64,000 nucleotides of DNA, from the NCBI GenBank assembly GCA_033398695.1, contig CM065814.1, forward strand, positions 104,224,501 to 104,288,500, given 5' to 3'. The notes under the pieces were generated by a model. It saw only the letters and a program-made list of their open reading frames with translations, ran no database searches and had not been told where the DNA came from. The DNA is from Orobanche coerulescens (Eukaryota > Streptophyta > Magnoliopsida > Lamiales > Orobanchaceae). A program made the position numbers and the translations under genes. Below are positions 23,931 through 34,975 of the stretch, piece by piece. Within the stretch, counting starts at the first letter, position 1, and each line of letters opens with the position of its first letter.

Positions 23931-25135
23931 CGAATGTCCGCTCCTCTCGTGCGCCTATCCGTACAATCGGGGTGAAGTGAACCCGAACTCGAGGTTGCGC
24001 GCGATCCGGCCGACTCCGGCCCCTACCGCGACCCGAACTCGCGGAACATGAGTAGCCGGAGTACCGTGATCCCTCCGACGGTAGTGGTAGTCGGAACTCT
24101 AACAGCCCTCGTGGCCCTCTCACAATGAGTTGCCCGATGCCCGGCCCGCCCGCAAGTAAAGCAAGTGATCGGAGGAAAAGGGCAATCCTTCATCAAATGC
24201 TCATATTGCTGCGCTAAAATAAACCTTGCCACCGTAAGCAACGGATCGATCAACGATTACCCCGAGATCCACCGCCCGATGAAACGGCTTCTTCCACGGT
24301 AGAGCAGAACGAGACCTCGAAAATCGACCACCCTTACGGCCGAGAACCCGCCGTAGTCTTCGCTTCTTAGTTTCCGAAACCGACTCGATTCCGGACAGCC
24401 ATCTCGACGCGCAGCGCGATCCTCGTATTCTTCAAAGTGGCACACATGAGTGGTGCCATATCGCCCGATATGCGGCTTCATGCGCATATTGAAGTAACGG
24501 AATTTACCACCTCCGTTCTCACTTGATCTCTCACGAAACCCAATCACGATTGTAAGAAATGATGGCCTGAGAAATAGGCACATCCTGAGGTGTAGCGGTG
24601 AAGAACTCCACAATTCTGCGCTCCTTAACTGGCGGTGGACAATATTCTGCTTCCATAGCAGCCTTGAATTCCTCCCATGTAGCTCGACGGTCTCTGGGCG
24701 CAACGGCCTCCCACCATTTCGCAGCTTCCTTATCCAGGAGGTACTGGGCGATATGTACCTCCTCGTCCCTGGACAAGCTACGGCGTCGAAGGTCCTGGAC
24801 AACTGGAAGAGCCAATTCTCCCAACCGAGGGACTCAGAAGATCCGGAAAAACGAGGTGGATGCATCTTAGTCACCGTCTAAAGCCACTTACTAGCTTCAT
24901 ATTCAGGTGTCTGGGGCGGATTCTGGCGTCCACCCTAAGCTATCTGAGCAAGCTGGGCTACTAATCACAAGTACGGCAGAGAGCCCTGCCAGTATTATTA
25001 CCCGACGGCACCGAGTGAGAGGCCGAGTCCGCAGAGGATCGAGAAAGTGAGCCCTCTTCATTATCGCACTCGACCACGGCCTCGGCCGCGTCCCCTAGCT
25101 GGTCTACCACGACCTCTCAACATACTAGAGGAAGA
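23931..25135 (-). pseudogene. Tekay gag, decayed
   Basis: It begins near 25135 with a glycine/arginine-rich N-terminus (RGRGRPARG-like). The capsid core lies at about 24824-24535 (AQYLLDKEAAKWWEAV, ATWEEFKAAMEAEYCPP, TPQDVPISQAI), and a CCHC zinc knuckle CFTCGRAGHRATHC at about 24160-24115. Frames change at about 24530 and 24255. Gag of GYP-2 is a relative, sharing AQYLLDKDAANWWEAV. Confidence 0.8.
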
Positions 25136-25362
25136 ATGAAAAGAACAAGATCAGAAAGATTCACAATTGACAAAGTTGGTATCACAATTCATAATTCCGA
25201 TCAACGCAAGAAAACGAATTACAGAAATATAAGAGTTCGAGGAGACTTACAGCCACGGGTCGCACTAAAAGACGGTAGCATGATGATATTAGGCTCAACG
25301 ACTGACTCTCATGATGCAACTGACAGACCCAAAAATTTACCGACAGCCTAGGTTTTCAAAAA

Positions 25363-25382
25363 CAAGGCTCTCATACCATAAA
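25363..25382 (-). other. Tekay primer-binding site (tRNA-Met type)
   Basis: The plus strand GGCTCTCATACCATAAAG adjoins the 5' LTR. Its complement contains TGGTATGAGAGC, one change from TGGTATCAGAGC, the initiator-Met tRNA complement used by chromoviruses. Confidence 0.7.
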
Positions 25383-27594
25383 GGTAACACCCCAATTCAC
25401 AAATGGGACATTACACGCCGTAGAACCCTTGTGAGGTCTACCAGGCTAAAACATGACACATAAACCACGATGTAATCCCAAATGATGCACTCAAAAAGTA
25501 AATAAGGCCGTGGCCTCGGCCAAAATATTTTAACGGAGTACAAGAACATAAGTTAAATACCAATTCATTGCCCACGCAGGGGACTTAAACCAAGTTCAAA
25601 ATAAAAAGTCTGACTCCATTACTCGACAATGCAATGGCAAAACATAAAAATACAGACTCGAGCCACATCATCAAGCCAACCCATCATTTGCGTGCATGTC
25701 CCGTGCCTGCTCCTCAGCTCTCCCGGTACCTGAAATGCATAAGACGTATTTCCCCTATTTAAGGGGTTAGCATTCGAATAGCTAGTGCAAGTACACAATT
25801 ACACAACATTATATACAAATACGATTTACACAATCATCTCAATCAGATATCATTTGCCATAAATATTCCGGAATACTACATTGGCAATCAAATCAGCCCA
25901 ATCATCACGATATCACAAAATCACAATCGTATCCCGTGGCCGCACTTTAGTATCGACCCCCATACATCCCGTCGAACGCTCCGGGTGGGATACCACTTCC
26001 GCGGTCGTACCCCTTAGTATCGACCCCCAGACATCCCATCGGACACTCCGGGTGGAAGTTCAACCACACATGCACCCAAGTTCACTTCCATGGCCGTACT
26101 TTAGTATCGACTTCGCACATCCCGTCGGACACTCCGGGTGGAAGGAACGCAACTCACGCATTCGAAAATCACAATTCCTCAATCATTTCGAAAATCACAA
26201 CATACATAACGAAATGTAATACATGTACTTGCCTTGGATAATACGACTCGAAGGAAACGACGAAGGAATAGGTTTCGGTCCGAACAATCCTCTCAAATCC
26301 GACCCTAACACAATAATGATAAACAACCAATCTCAACATCATGAATACGAAGAAATTCATCCTAGTTCTACCCGTTGAGACAATTTATCGAACAGCTCGA
26401 GTGCAAAGGGATTTGAAATCGGTCAACGGTGTAATAATGGGATTTCATCCCATCCAATAACAAGGGAATCAAAGATCGCGAGTAAACTATCGAAATCTAA
26501 CAACAACTACAGTTAAATCGTATTAAAAGGCAAGATCACCACCAAACCCTTCCCAAAATCATACTAGGGTTATAGGAGTTCTTACCTTGATTCAAAGCCG
26601 AACAATGGATGATTTGGTGTTGTGGTGATGATATGATCCCTTGTTATGCTTCCAAAACGGTGTTTGGATCAAAATCTGAGGAACCCTCGCCTTGGAAAAT
26701 CGCCCCGTCGAAGAAGAAGAGAGGAGGAATGAGAAAATGAGTGAATTACGCTGGAAAAAAACGCAGTTATAGGTCGATCGCTATGTGTGCCGCGGCCAAG
26801 TGTGCCGCGCACAGGGCCAAAAATCGCGCCCAGTGATCGGCAGACCGCTCTGTGTGCCGCGGCCCTGTCGAAGTGTGCCGCGGCAATGACTCGGCATTGT
26901 GCCGCGGCCGTGTCGGCATGTGCCGCGGCACAAGGTACAGAAGGTTTTGGCCGATAAGTGCCACACGGGTGTTCCGCGGCCCGGACGAGTGTGCCTCGGC
27001 AGTGTGCCGCGGCCCTGCCGGCATGTGGCGCGGCACACGGCATACCGCTCGCCGTAATCGACAATGTGTGTGCCACGGCGCACATCCCTTGTGCCGCTGC
27101 CCACACCCCCCTTTGGGTCCCAAAATGATGAAAATGATCCGGAAGAGAATAAAAGCAATAGGAACCGATATTTGGGCAACAATAACATGAAATGGAAGTA
27201 TGGAGACCCCAAAACGGTCCGAGGTACACAACCAAAATCGAACAAGGAACAAATTCCCTAAACTTATAGGAAATTACAAAAACGGCCCAAACATCCGAAA
27301 ATCACGATAAAACGTCGGATTAACAATCCGAAACTCGCAACATGCTCTACACAACCATACGAATTCATGGAAATAGGAAAATGATGAAATCGAACGAGTT
27401 TAACGGGAATCGAATAAACATGCGATAAAATATAACTCAAGATGAAATTACGTAAAAACATCATCGAGACTCATCCCAATAGAGAAACTCCAAGAACAAA
27501 ATAGATTCAGAATTCCAAAACAAAGTTGCGAGTTGTCCAAACGAATATACACCGAAAATAGAAATTACCAAAAATAGAAAACTCGGATATTACA
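25383..27594 (-). repeat. Tekay 5' LTR
   Basis: 2,212 bp, matching the interrupted 3' LTR. Its inner plus-strand start reads GGTAACACC instead of TGTAACACC, so the terminal CA (minus) is mutated. Internal blocks of TAGTATCGACCCCC...GGACACTCCGGGTGG recur three to four times at about 25945-26140. It holds no gene. Confidence 0.9.
26783..27110 (-). repeat. CCGCGG palindrome array in Tekay 5' LTR
   Basis: About a dozen TGTGCCGCGGC units with variants (TGTTCCGCGG, TGTGCCTCGGC, TGTGCCACGGC). It is the partner of 20107-20425 and lies directly upstream, in minus sense, of CTATAACTG near 26765. Confidence 0.8.
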
Positions 27595-27599
27595 CTTCT

Positions 27600-29142
27600 T
27601 CCTCAAGATGTTTGGAAGGCAATTACAGAGTTGAGTATCTTCTTTAAAGACTTGACATCTCGGACAATAAAAATAGAGGACATGTGTAGACTTCATGAAA
27701 CAATTCCAGTTACTTTGTGCAAACGTGAGCATATCTTTCCGCCTAGCTTCTTTGATTCAATGGAGCATCTTGTTATCCATCTGGCTGACGAAGCCCGAAT
27801 TGCTGGTCCAGTACAATATCGATGGATGTATCCATTTTAGAGGTATATGAAGACATTGAAAGATTTTGTAAAGAACAAAGCCAAAGTTGAAGGATCCATC
27901 ACCAATGCCTACTTAATGAAAGAGGCATCAACATTTAGCTCATACTACTTTGAAGATTGGGTGACTACGAAGATTAGAAGTGTGCCTCAAATGATGAGGG
28001 GGAGCCGATGAAAATGATGATCCGAATATGCTCTCAATTTTCAAATCGATGGCCGCCCTTTTGGCAAAATGCCTTCACGATATTTTGATGCCAAAGAGTA
28101 TAATGCAAAGACAAATATATATTTTATCCAATCGTGCCGAGGTTTCGTAGACATACTTGACGTGATTACCCTCATGATATTTTATTTAATGAAGAATATA
28201 TTCATTCATTAAATATATAATAACTCGTGTGTTTTTTGAAGATTGTTTGAAGATCAAATTTGAGCAACTAATCCGAAGATAACGGAAAATGACTTACAAA
28301 CAAGAGTTGAAAAGGAGTTTGCAAGTTGGTTCAAAACATATGTAAGTGTGGGGTCTCATATCAAATTATTTATAGACTAATTTCATATGTAGAAAGTTAC
28401 ATAACTAACATACTTAATAATTGTCATAGGTTAATGATCCTTCAAGTAATGCAAGCCAATGCATTAAGGACCTTGCGTATGGGCCATCAGACGGGTTCAA
28501 ATTTATTCTGGGTGTTTAGTTAATGGATACAGGTTCCACACGGTTGACCATGGGTCAGATAAAAGTACTATGAATAGTGGTGTCTGCATAAAGGGCGAGG
28601 TTTATAATAGTGATGAGCAAGATTTTTGCGGGCGATTAATGGAGGTGTATGTGGTAGAGTATAATGGTGAACCTACTAAAACAATTGTGTTATTCAAGTG
28701 TGAGTGGTTTTACTTATCACCTCTAGGGACTTCGGTGAATACAGATTTCAATTTGGTTTCAGTAAACCACACCCGTAAATACAAGAAGTACGAACCTTTT
28801 GTGTTAGCAAATCAAGCTACTCAAGTGTATTATGCTTGCTATCCTAGTATGAATCAAGCTAAGAAGGATTGGTGGGGAGTGTGCAAGGTCACACCTAGAT
28901 CTAGAGTTGAAGTAGCTTGTGAACCATCCGCCTCGTCATTACATCAACCGTTTCAAGAGGATGTCGCGGTCATGAGGACAAGAGGTAGTCAAGCTACTGT
29001 AGATGATGAGATATCAATATCGCATCCACGAGGTGGACTTATTGATATTGATGATGTGGATGAGGCATCAGATGATGGATATATAATAACGTCAGATGAG
29101 GAAGATAGTAATGATGATGATGATTCTGATCATATGTTATAG
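27600..29142 (+). pseudogene. TNP2-like CACTA transposase, 3' portion (broken)
   Basis: This resumes the gene cut at 11132: PQDVWKAITELSIFFKDL continues the FHELL end. The DUF4218-type domain runs to about 27960 (LCKREHIFPPSFFDSMEHL, GPVQYRWMYPF, then a stop at 27838, then EGSITNAYLMKEASTFSSYY). A short intron appears around 28341-28431 (GTAAGT to ATAG). The DUF4216-type domain is at 28515-28900 (VEYNGEPTKTIVLFKCEWF, YYACYP, WWGVCKVTPRSRVEV) after another frame change. The C-terminus is acidic (DEEDSNDDDDSD) and stops at 29142. Decay is moderate. Confidence 0.85.
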
Positions 29143-29596
29143 TCTTTACTATCATGTCAATATTGTGATTTTCAAGCTAATGAATATTCTGTTTTAGATT
29201 GTTATATGAAGTGCACTTGAAAATTTGATTTAGATTGTGACGCTTGGTTTATTCTTCCTCTTCTTTCGATCTTTATTTATACGATGTTGCCTTGATGATT
29301 TTATGTAGATTTTTATTTGATGTATTGTCGCAATGTGTGTTGTGTACATGTTGATTTTTGCTTAACTTGTACTCTACTCATTTGCTTTGTCTGTAACTAA
29401 CATTTATTAGTGCTAATTAGTGATATACATTTCATGTGTATTTTTCTGTCTACACTCTTGCAAATGACCTGTTCATCGAAAGCCTTCACTCTGTTGCATG
29501 CTAATTGCTTTGAAAAAATAAGGTTTATATATCACAATTCGATATGCAGCATCGTTATCAGAAGCTCCCTTGCCATCTATGAAACAGCAATTTTAG
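29143..29596 (+). other. CACTA-1 spacer between gene 1 and gene 2
   Basis: AT-rich and without coding resemblance. It probably holds the 3' end of gene 1 and the leader intron of gene 2, since TTTTAG directly precedes the ATG at 29597. Confidence 0.4.
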
Positions 29597-31020
29597 ATGT
29601 TCTCGATGAGGAGAGGTGGTGGCGGGCGCCGCAGTAGCACGGGCTCCTCACGAGCATCTCCCGGACACTCTTCACCAGCTACGGACTCCCCACGAGAAGG
29701 TCCTGTTAGGTCTTCGTCTGCTCTACCCGAGACTCCGCCGATTGTTCTACTCCGAGACAGGGCAGACGAGGAGACTAGTGCACACATTTCTGAAGATGAG
29801 GATCGGGAGGTGATAGCTTCTGAGGCAGCCTCAAGTGTTGTTTCCTGTAGAAAGATTGCTCTTGAAAGAGATACTAAAACCGGGTTAGTTATTTACTGTT
29901 TAATTGGTATAAAAGTATTTCCGAATAATTACAAAAAGAAAAGTAATCTTACAAATTTGCAAATACCACCTTCACAGTTGCTTCTATTTCAAAAATTGCT
30001 TCCCCAAGAGGGGTGGGGTGGGGTGGGCATTTTTGTTAGGTAAATACACATATCGAGAGGATATTTGTAATTTTCTAAAAGGTAATTGGAGTTTTTGCAA
30101 TTAGGATAAAACTATTATTTGTAATTTTCTCAAAGTCTTGCTTGTTCATACCATCTGATGTTCTGGTTTTATATTGTTCAAGAGATCCTTGAGGATACTT
30201 ATGAAAGGAGTAGCTCCAATTCCAAGTCCTACCAGGAGTAATACATCATAGTTTTGGTAGTCTTGTACAGGTGCTCCGTTGCTCCAAATGTAGCCCGACC
30301 GATCACACATTTTGAGCTATTATCTTCAGTAAACACACGCTTTAGTTCTTTTGTCCAGTCACCTACCATACGGATATGAACATTCATATAATTGTCTCCT
30401 GGTGCTGAAGTAAGAGAAAATGGATGGCTGGAGAAATACAAAATTCATTCAATTTAGAAAATATTTATGCCCTCCCCTCACCCCCAACACACAGACACAC
30501 ACTTGGGGCACACTTGTGTCAGACTTTCATACGTTCCCTTTAACTTATATTTAAAGAAGAAAACAAGTACTAAAAAATAGAAAACAAATGTTGATTAAAT
30601 GCTATAACTAAGTATTGTGATGATCTAAATGATTAATTTGGTTTTGGTTACAGAGAGATAGTGATTCATCCCCAATTTTCCAGGGTGTGCACGAGGAGTT
30701 TTAAAAGAGTTCCCAATCCGACAGGATTCAACTGGAAAGATACTCCTAATAGCATAAAGTCCCAGTACTATACCTTCTTTAAGGTAATTTGTAATCATTA
30801 TGTAAACTAATTATATTCAATTGGAAAGTTAGTTTTTTTAACGTGATATGCAATATTTCATAGAAATTTTTCACGTGGCCTGTTGAGTGGGAACAAGAAG
30901 TCTATGATTTTTGGGAGTCTCGTGCACGGGTTAGGTTCAGCAATTTCCTAAGTGATGCAAAAAAGAAAAGGGATCAAGGGAGGCCGAAACACATCTTTCA
31001 AAATAATATAAAAACCCCTA
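29597..31020 (+). pseudogene. CACTA-1 gene 2 (Transposase_24-like), 5' exons
   Basis: This is the second CACTA protein class, thought to bind element ends like TNPA. Exon 1 (29597 to about 29885) is Ser/Arg/Gly-rich with an acidic end. Exon 2 is about 30654-30783 (PTGFNWKDTPNSIKSQYY), flanked by TTACAG and AAG/GTAAT. Exon 3 starts at 30864 after CATAG (KFFTWPVEWEQEVYDFWES, then RVRFSNFLSDAKKKR and GRPKHI), the signature of the plant Transposase_24 family. The following conserved part of the family is absent. Exon 4 resumes at 61471 beyond Athila-2. The intron between exons 1 and 2 holds an antisense RBOH fragment. Confidence 0.75.
30130..30434 (-). pseudogene. captured NADPH-oxidase (RBOH) exon fragment
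   Basis: The minus strand encodes [20 protein letters not shown] and [11 protein letters not shown], then a shift, then [20 protein letters not shown] followed by [16 protein letters not shown]. These are the FAD- and NAD-binding segments of plant respiratory burst oxidases, membrane enzymes that make superoxide. Membrane helices and the EF-hand part are absent. The sequence between VIGRA and GAPVQDY is deleted. It lies antisense in the intron between exons 1 and 2 of CACTA-1 gene 2, so it is a transduplicated host fragment and not a gene. The residue pattern is closest to the RBOH-H/J type as I remember it. Confidence 0.85.
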
Positions 31021-31203
31021 ATATTTATTTTGGCTAACAAAAGTGCACCCTCGGGAGGGAGCTCTTTGTAAGGTAAATACAAAGCTGAAGGGGTTGTTTG
31101 TAGTTTTAAGAGAAAACTGGGCTTTCTTTTATGTACTGTAGTGGCGCTCCCTGTTCTGTAGTTTTTTTTTCCTGTACTGTAGGGGCTGAAGGGGAGCTCC
31201 TTG
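31021..31203 (+). repeat. CACTA-1 intron with about 60-bp minisatellite, left part
   Basis: A stretch with GTAGTTTTTTTTTCCTGTAC and AGGGGCTGAAGGGGAGCTCC ends in the CCTTG used as the Athila-2 target. The repeat continues at 60434. No coding sequence is seen. Confidence 0.6.
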
Positions 31204-32505
31204 TGTTAGGCGTATTTTTATACGCTTATTTATCATTATTCTTTATCCATTTTGTGTCTAAACCTGCATAAATGAGCCTTTAATGCACTATTCTTGTATG
31301 ATTGGCAGGAAATTGGAGTCCGGAAGCTCGATCGATGAAAAACGGGCGAAAACGGCAATTTTGGCCTGGGGCCGCGGCACGAACCAAGTGAGCCGCGGCA
31401 CACGAAGGCAACCAGCAAGTGCCGAACCAACTGTACTGTGAGCCGCGACACAAGGATGCAGAGCCGCAGCCCAGGAAGAAAAATAGGCGCCCAGGCAATG
31501 CGCTGAAGGTCAGGGGCCGCGGCACAGATTAAGTGAGTCGCGGCCCACGGGGCGGTTTTGATGAATTGGACGCGTTTCTGGGCCGTTTTTGGAGCTGTTT
31601 TCGACCCAATCCCCGGACGCGTTTTGGAGGCCAATGAGAGCTATAAATAAGGGTTTAAGGTCTAAATTGAGGGGGATTCGATTGGAGGAGATTATCGTGG
31701 AAGCAAGAAGAAGCAGAAAACACGAAGAAGCAGAGAGCGGAAGCTAGAGAACGGAGGAATCCGAGCTCTTCGATTGCGTTTGATCTTTATGCTTTCTTTG
31801 ATTATTTCTCTATTTTTACGTTCTAGCATGTCAGGCTAAAATCCTGTTCTAGGATTTTGATGAAACCGAGGCTTTGACGAATTTACTTTTGATTATTAAT
31901 ATAATTCCCTTTTCTATTGAGTTTTCCCCAATTGTTTTTAATGCTTTCAATTGTGTGGCCTATAATTGAATTGATTTAACTATGCAACTCGAATCGGGAG
32001 AGAAGAGTTGGTAGGGAAACATTGGTGAGAACCATTTTATTTTGTGAGATAGGAATATACTCATAGGAACTACGTGGCCTTTCTGAAGATTTCGTGCTTT
32101 TTGCCTATTGTCGAATTAATTCACCTAGGAATAGAGTGCGTTATTCGCCTTAGAAAAATCTATTGACCTCAGGAGAGGCGGTAGAGTATTACCTTCGCCT
32201 TCAATAAATTGGGAAATCATTAAATTCATATAATCGAGAGTAAATTCGGATAAACCGAGGTGGATTCACAATCCTAGATTTATTCATTATTTGATTTTCT
32301 TTCTTCAATCAATCGTCTTTACTATTTATTCTGTATTGATTTTTGTTAATTATTACTTACATCTCAACTTTCGATAGTTCAAATAAAATTAGAATACACA
32401 TAAATCGGTAGTTGGTAAGTCAGTCCTCGTGGGAACGATATCTTACTCATCATTTTATTACTTGTCTACGATAATGTGCACTTGCGTTCACCAAATCAAG
32501 CAACA
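31204..32505 (+). repeat. Athila-2 5' LTR
   Basis: TGTTAGGCG to CAAGCAACA. CCGCGG-type palindromes lie at about 31368-31550, followed by TATAAATA at 31642-31649. The primer-binding site (TTGGCGTCGTTGCCGGGGA, about 32511-32529) follows and is one base from the tRNA-Asp complement. Confidence 0.92.
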
Positions 32506-32644
32506 AGTTTTTGGCGTCGTTGCCGGGGACTGATTATTTTACTAATATCGATTTCAGTATTTCTAGTCTTAGTTTGAACATTTTTTTTTATTTTTGTGTA
32601 ATTTTATTTATTTGTTTTTCCTTTCAGGAATTTCCGGTTAGTGC

Positions 32645-34198
32645 ATGAGAAAATTCGGTAACGAAGGCCTATTACCTTTGGATACCGAACTCGAGCGCAC
32701 TCTTCGGAGAAGCAAGAAGGAGAAACGAGAGCTACCGACAACATGCACCATGGCCGATAACACGGGAAATCACGAAGGAGACAACCCCATCCAGCAAGCT
32801 CAACCGGCATTAGCACTCCATGATTATGCTATGCCACAAATCAATGCGAACTTTTCGAGAATTCGGCGTCCAACCATCCAAGCGAACAACTTCGAAATCA
32901 AGCCGGCTATTATTCAGATGGTGCAAGCAAGCCAGTTTTGTGGACTGGCAAACGATGACCCCAACGCGCATATCGCGTCATTTCTCGAGATATGTGACAC
33001 CTTCAAGAATAACGGTGTCACCGATGATGCTATTCGCGGCTTTTCCCTTTCTCTTTGAGGGACTAAGCAAAATTTTGGTTGAATTCTTTACCGCCGGGCT
33101 CTATCACGACTTGGGCAGAATTAGCGCAAGCCTTCCTGGCTAAGTTCTTCCCACCATCAAAGACGGAGAGGCTTAGGAACGAGATAACCACCTTTGGGCA
33201 ATTTGATATGGAGTCGCTTCACGAAGCTTGGGAGCGATACAAGGATTTATTGCGGAGATGCCCACACCACGGCTTACCGGATTGGCTACAAATCCAAACT
33301 TCTTATAACGGATTGAGTGCTTCTACACGCACTCTTGTTGATGCAGCCGCTGGAGGAGCGTTGATGGGAAAAACGATGGCCGAAGCCCACTCTCTACTGG
33401 AAGCGATGGCTGCGAATGCTTATCAGTGGCCTTCCGAACGAGTGATTCCAAAGCGAGTTATGGAAATCTCCAATAACGACCCGATCTCTACATTATCAGC
33501 TCAAGTCGCCGCCTTGACTCAGCAACTTCAAGCCTTTCACATGCTCCTTCCCCCGTTACCATTGAATCATGTAGTTGGTGTAATGGATCTCATCCTAGCG
33601 CGGAATGCCAAGTCGGAAACCCTTTCGAGCAACCTCCAATGGAACAAGCTCAGTTCGTGGGGAACGGGAATCGGCAAAACAATCCGTACTCCAACACTTA
33701 TAATCCAGGGTGGCATAATCATCCTAACTTTTCATGGAGAAACGGACAAAACTCAAACCAACCTCAGTTTGGTCAATACCAACAGCAACCTCCACCCGCT
33801 CCAAAAATCTCTCTAGAGGAAGCAATGGCGAAATTAGCAGCAAATACGAGTCAGTTCATGACCCGTATGGAAGCAACCTTGCAAAACCATTCCGCTTCTA
33901 TTCGCAACTTGGAAGTCTAATTGGGCCAGATAGCAAATGTGTTAACAGCCCGCACGGAGGGTACCTTGCCAAGTACGACCAAGACAAACCCCAGAGAGAG
34001 TATCAATGCCATTGGTTTGAGAAGTGGGAAGGAATTGGGTGAGCTGGTCGGGCAGAACAAAAAGAAAAGTGAGGATGAGGAGAAGAAAAATTCAGCAACT
34101 GAGGACTCACAAATATCTAGACCCTCGAAATTATTTCCGGACAATCCGAAGGCATATGTGCCACCCGTCCCGTTTCCACAAAGATTTGCAAAAGCGTA
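32645..34198 (+). pseudogene. Athila gag (Athila-2), frameshifted
   Basis: Starting at 32645 the N-terminus reads TELERTLRRSKKEKRELP. The capsid follows (IKPAIIQMVQASQFCGLAND, HIASFLEICDTFKNNGV). A frameshift near 33050 leads to a second segment (AELAQAFLAKFFPP, FDMESLHEAWERYKDLLRRC, STRTLVDAAAGGALMGKTM). Another near 33630 leads to the tail with NPYSNTYNPGWHNHPN and AKLAANTSQFMTRMEATLQ. TAA at 33918-33920 interrupts an otherwise continuous frame (a CAA to TAA change would explain it). The tail ends near 34198 (FPDNPKAYVPPVPFPQRF). This is the better of the two Athila gag copies. Confidence 0.85.
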
Positions 34199-34271
34199 AT
34201 TGGACAAATAATTCTCCAAGTTTCTTGACATTTTCAAGAAACTACATTTAATTATTCCATGTGCTGATGCC

Positions 34272-34975
34272 TTGGAACAAATGCTGAGCTTTGTGTTGTT
34301 CATGTTGGTGATCCTATGTAACATAAGGAAGCTCGAGGAATATGAAACAGTGGCACTGACTGAAGAGTGCAGCGCGATTCTAGAGAAAAAGCTCCCGCCA
34401 AAATTGAAGGATCCAGGAAGCTTTAATATACCGTGCACCATAGGAAACCTCTCTTTTGATAGGGCGTTGTGTGATCTCGGCGCCAGGATTTACCTTATGC
34501 CTCTTTCTGTATTTCAGAAGCTAGGCATTGGGGAAGCCAAGTCGACGACAATCTCGCTACAATTAGCTGACCGATCTATCAAGTACCCGAGGGGGGTAAT
34601 AGAAGATGTTTTAGTTAAGGTAGATAAATTCATCTTTCCTACTGATTTCATTGTGCTCGATATGGAGGAGGACCAAGACATCCCAATTATTTTGGGAAGA
34701 CCATTCTTAGCTACCGCCGAACTCTCATTGACGTGGAAAAAGGGAAACTCACTCTGCGGTTTCAAGATGAGCAAGTCACTTTCCAAGTGTTTAAATCCTT
34801 TCCGTGTCCAACCAGTGTTGAGAAGAGTTCACTAATTGAAAGTGTAGACACATTTGCGAAGGACACACACCGGAAGAATTGTCGGTCGAAAAATTTAGAA
34901 TCCGTTTCAGCTGCCCCGACACCTAATAAGAATGAAGAGCAAATTGTGTATCTTAGGCAATTGAATATGTCGTCT
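34272..34975 (+). pseudogene. Athila aspartic protease, followed directly by end of pol
   Basis: ALCDLGARIYLMPLSVFQKL holds the catalytic DLGA motif, which is usual in Athila in place of DSGA. IKYPRGVIEDVLVKVDKF, FIVLDMEED and IPIILGRPFLATA complete the fold. After a frame change near 34735 the text LTLRFQDEQVTFQVF continues to 34975. Then only about 270 bases remain before the post-pol motif, so everything from RT to integrase is absent. Confidence 0.82.

Larger units (their letters stand above)
11138..27594 (-). mobile_element. Tekay-like chromovirus (gypsy) inserted in CACTA-1 gene 1
   Basis: On the plus strand it runs from TGTAACACCCC (11138) to GGATATTACA (27594), flanked by CTTCT at 11133-11137 and 27595-27599. 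Minus-strand order is 5' LTR, primer-binding site, gag, protease, RT, RNase H, integrase, chromodomain, polypurine tract, 3' LTR. This order plus a chromodomain marks the chromovirus branch. All coding parts contain frameshifts or deletions. Athila-1 sits in the 3' LTR. Without it the LTRs are about 2,197 and 2,212 bp. Confidence 0.92.

Noticed and set aside
26669..27252. Long ORFs on both strands over the 5' Tekay LTR
   Set aside because: Same cause as in the partner LTR: repeat-driven open frames, no family resemblance.
30130..30434. A functional RBOH gene
   Set aside because: Only about 300 bases of the C-terminal enzymatic part with an internal deletion; no membrane or EF-hand exons nearby.
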